Positions 63,268 to 64,000 of a stretch of 64,000 bases of DNA are shown in pieces. Source of the stretch: Azorinus chamasolen (taxonomy: Eukaryota > Mollusca > Bivalvia > Cardiida > Solecurtidae); contig OY755241.1 in assembly GCA_963576725.1 (NCBI GenBank), forward strand, positions 24,526,449 through 24,590,448. Reading direction: 5' to 3'. The position numbers and the translations under genes were made by a program. The number at the start of each line of letters is the position of its first letter. Within the stretch, counting starts at the first letter, position 1. The notes beneath the pieces were generated by a model that was not told the origin of the DNA, did no database searches, and saw only the letters and a list, made by a program, of their open reading frames with translations.

Positions 63268-63739
63268 TCGTTGGGGTTACACTCGGAACACCTTAAATAG
63301 CCCAGTTGATTGGCGTGGTCGCTTTGAAACATACAAGGTACCACGCTAATCAGTTCGGGAATGGACTCCCCTATGTCAGGGATCATTAACTTCAGACGAC
63401 GGTATTCGTCGGGTCTCAGACACAAGCCTTTCTTGCACGGCACGACTTCGTTCTGGGGTTTCCAATGCTGTCGAATGTCTGCGTAAGGGTCGTTTGCTCT
63501 GACGGAACAGTAGACGTTCCCCCAAGATGCAGTTGGTAGGCGTTCCCGTCTTTCAAAGCCTCGTCCACGTTTTCTATATTGTCCGCCAGGTTCTTCCAAC
63601 GTAGTAATGGCAAACTAATCCCTTTTTTCGTAGGTTTATCGCCGTCCCATTCCCTCAAATCTACGCGCTTCTCGCCTTTCCATTCGCACACTTTTACGTA
63701 TCTCTGATTCCCCAATGCGAAGCTGACGTTGTTATCCAT
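63237..63739 (-). CDS. PC4-like tandem-domain protein, copy 2, two frames
   Basis: Starts at ATG 63739: YVKVCEWKGEKRVDLREW and PTKKGISLPLLRWKNL form a PC4/p15 domain. This frame is open to 63416. A second domain (ADIRQHWKPQNEVVPCKKGL, QLGYLRCSECNPND) is in the -1 frame down to 63237 and overlaps by up to 180 bases. Copy 1 at 25354-25820 shows the same two domains in the same relative frames despite many substitutions and a 21-base length difference between the domains. The C-terminal residues past PNDY differ between copies, and here run into the convergent 63163 gene. Likely a DNA-binding transcription or replication factor of the element. Confidence 0.7.
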
Positions 63740-63780
63740 TCTGTCCGTGGCTCAGACTAATGCTTCCGTCGTTCAAATGC

Positions 63781-63799
63781 CTCAATATATACTCTATCC
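63781..63799 (-). promoter_or_regulatory. TATA box of PC4-like gene, copy 2
   Basis: Minus strand GATAGAGTATATATTGAG, about 50 bases upstream of ATG 63739, matching the position of GGTATAAAATAAGGC in copy 1. Confidence 0.5.
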
Positions 63800-63854
63800 A
63801 TGACGTCATCAGTCCCGTTTTCATTGGTCACGTGCGGAGGTAAGAGAAAGGTCG

Positions 63855-63899
63855 TATGATTCACCGAAATGCGTCATTAGGTGAATCATAGTATAGGAT
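63855..63899. promoter_or_regulatory. Inverted repeat with conserved CATAGTATAGGAT, copy 2
   Basis: Arms TATGATTCACC and GGTGAATCATA (63855-63865, 63880-63890) run into TCATAGTATAGGAT, the block shared with 25942-25955 in copy 1. Confidence 0.45.
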
Positions 63900-63927
63900 A
63901 GGTGATGATTAGGTCAACTGTGCTGAC

Positions 63928-64000
63928 TCAGATGAATATTCTGATCGTGTTCATTACCTCTCGCCTACAATAGCAACACACGAGGTCGCGGAGAACTCGA
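63928..64000 (-). CDS. RING protein C-terminus, copy 2, cut by window end
   Basis: The minus frame entering from the window edge reads RVLRDLVCCYCRREVMNTIR and IFI-stop (stop complement at 63928-63930). It is homologous to the RING end of copy 1 (VLRDNTCCFCRQRVTNYIRIF). Only the last zinc ligands (CCxC) are visible. Gene order RING then PC4 is the same in both copies. Confidence 0.7.
   Translation of the reverse strand, partial: RVLRDLVCCYCRREVMNTIRIFI

Overview
The window looks like accessory, transposon-dense nuclear DNA of a marine invertebrate, most likely a bivalve mollusc. I base this on spliceosomal introns, AT-rich spacer DNA, Steamer-like Gypsy gag fragments, Penelope-like elements, LINEs with RNase H domains, and many T|T-inserted tandem-repeat elements of the bivalve 'pearl'/HINE kind. 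The taxon is inferred, not proven. There are no bacterial operons, rRNA genes or CRISPR arrays. Almost every reading frame over 150 codons belongs to a mobile element. One minus-strand gene with very small phase-0 exons (39.1-47.7 kb) is the only plausible host gene.

Layout. 1-8.6 kb: a HINE-like tandem-repeat element, a Penelope-like 3' fragment, a satellite of long hairpins and another HINE. 8.6-10.6 kb: a decayed, intron-containing hAT-derived gene. 10.6-23 kb: a nested pile of Penelope-like element, Gypsy LTR element (protease, zinc knuckle, gag, primer site, LTRs), RT/RNase H LINE, a hAT MITE and LINE tails. 23.3-28.3 kb: a first Polinton/Maverick-type (virus-like transposon) fragment whose minus strand reads CARD-RING protein, then a PC4-like protein, then a TBP-like protein, broken by HINEs. 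28.6-36 kb: a second LINE (endonuclease with a 2A-like motif, RT), split by two HINEs. 36-48.2 kb: quieter DNA with the micro-exon gene, a LINE copy with a 60-bp target duplication, and a MULE-like element with about 100-bp inverted repeats. 48.2-64 kb: a larger Polinton remnant: an interrupted protein-primed-type DNA polymerase B gene with introns, two related small basic proteins, a zinc-finger packaging ATPase, a small conserved protein, an integrase with chromodomain, a membrane protein, a virion-like protein, then on the minus strand the PC4-like gene and the end of the RING gene.

How it fits together. The two Polinton pieces share a minus-strand early-looking module (RING, PC4), but only the first carries a TATA-binding-protein-like gene and a visible CARD domain. 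In the second piece a short motif, TATAAGAGA or close to it, lies 35-72 bases before most independently started plus-strand genes, while the genes without it overlap their upstream neighbour. A transposon lineage carrying its own TBP-like and PC4-like proteins and repeating a TATA-type box is the most interesting system here. All copies seen are damaged: frameshifts, in-frame stops and nested insertions. The insertions are themselves informative, because they show the T|T target of the HINEs, LINE target duplications and 3'-tail structure.
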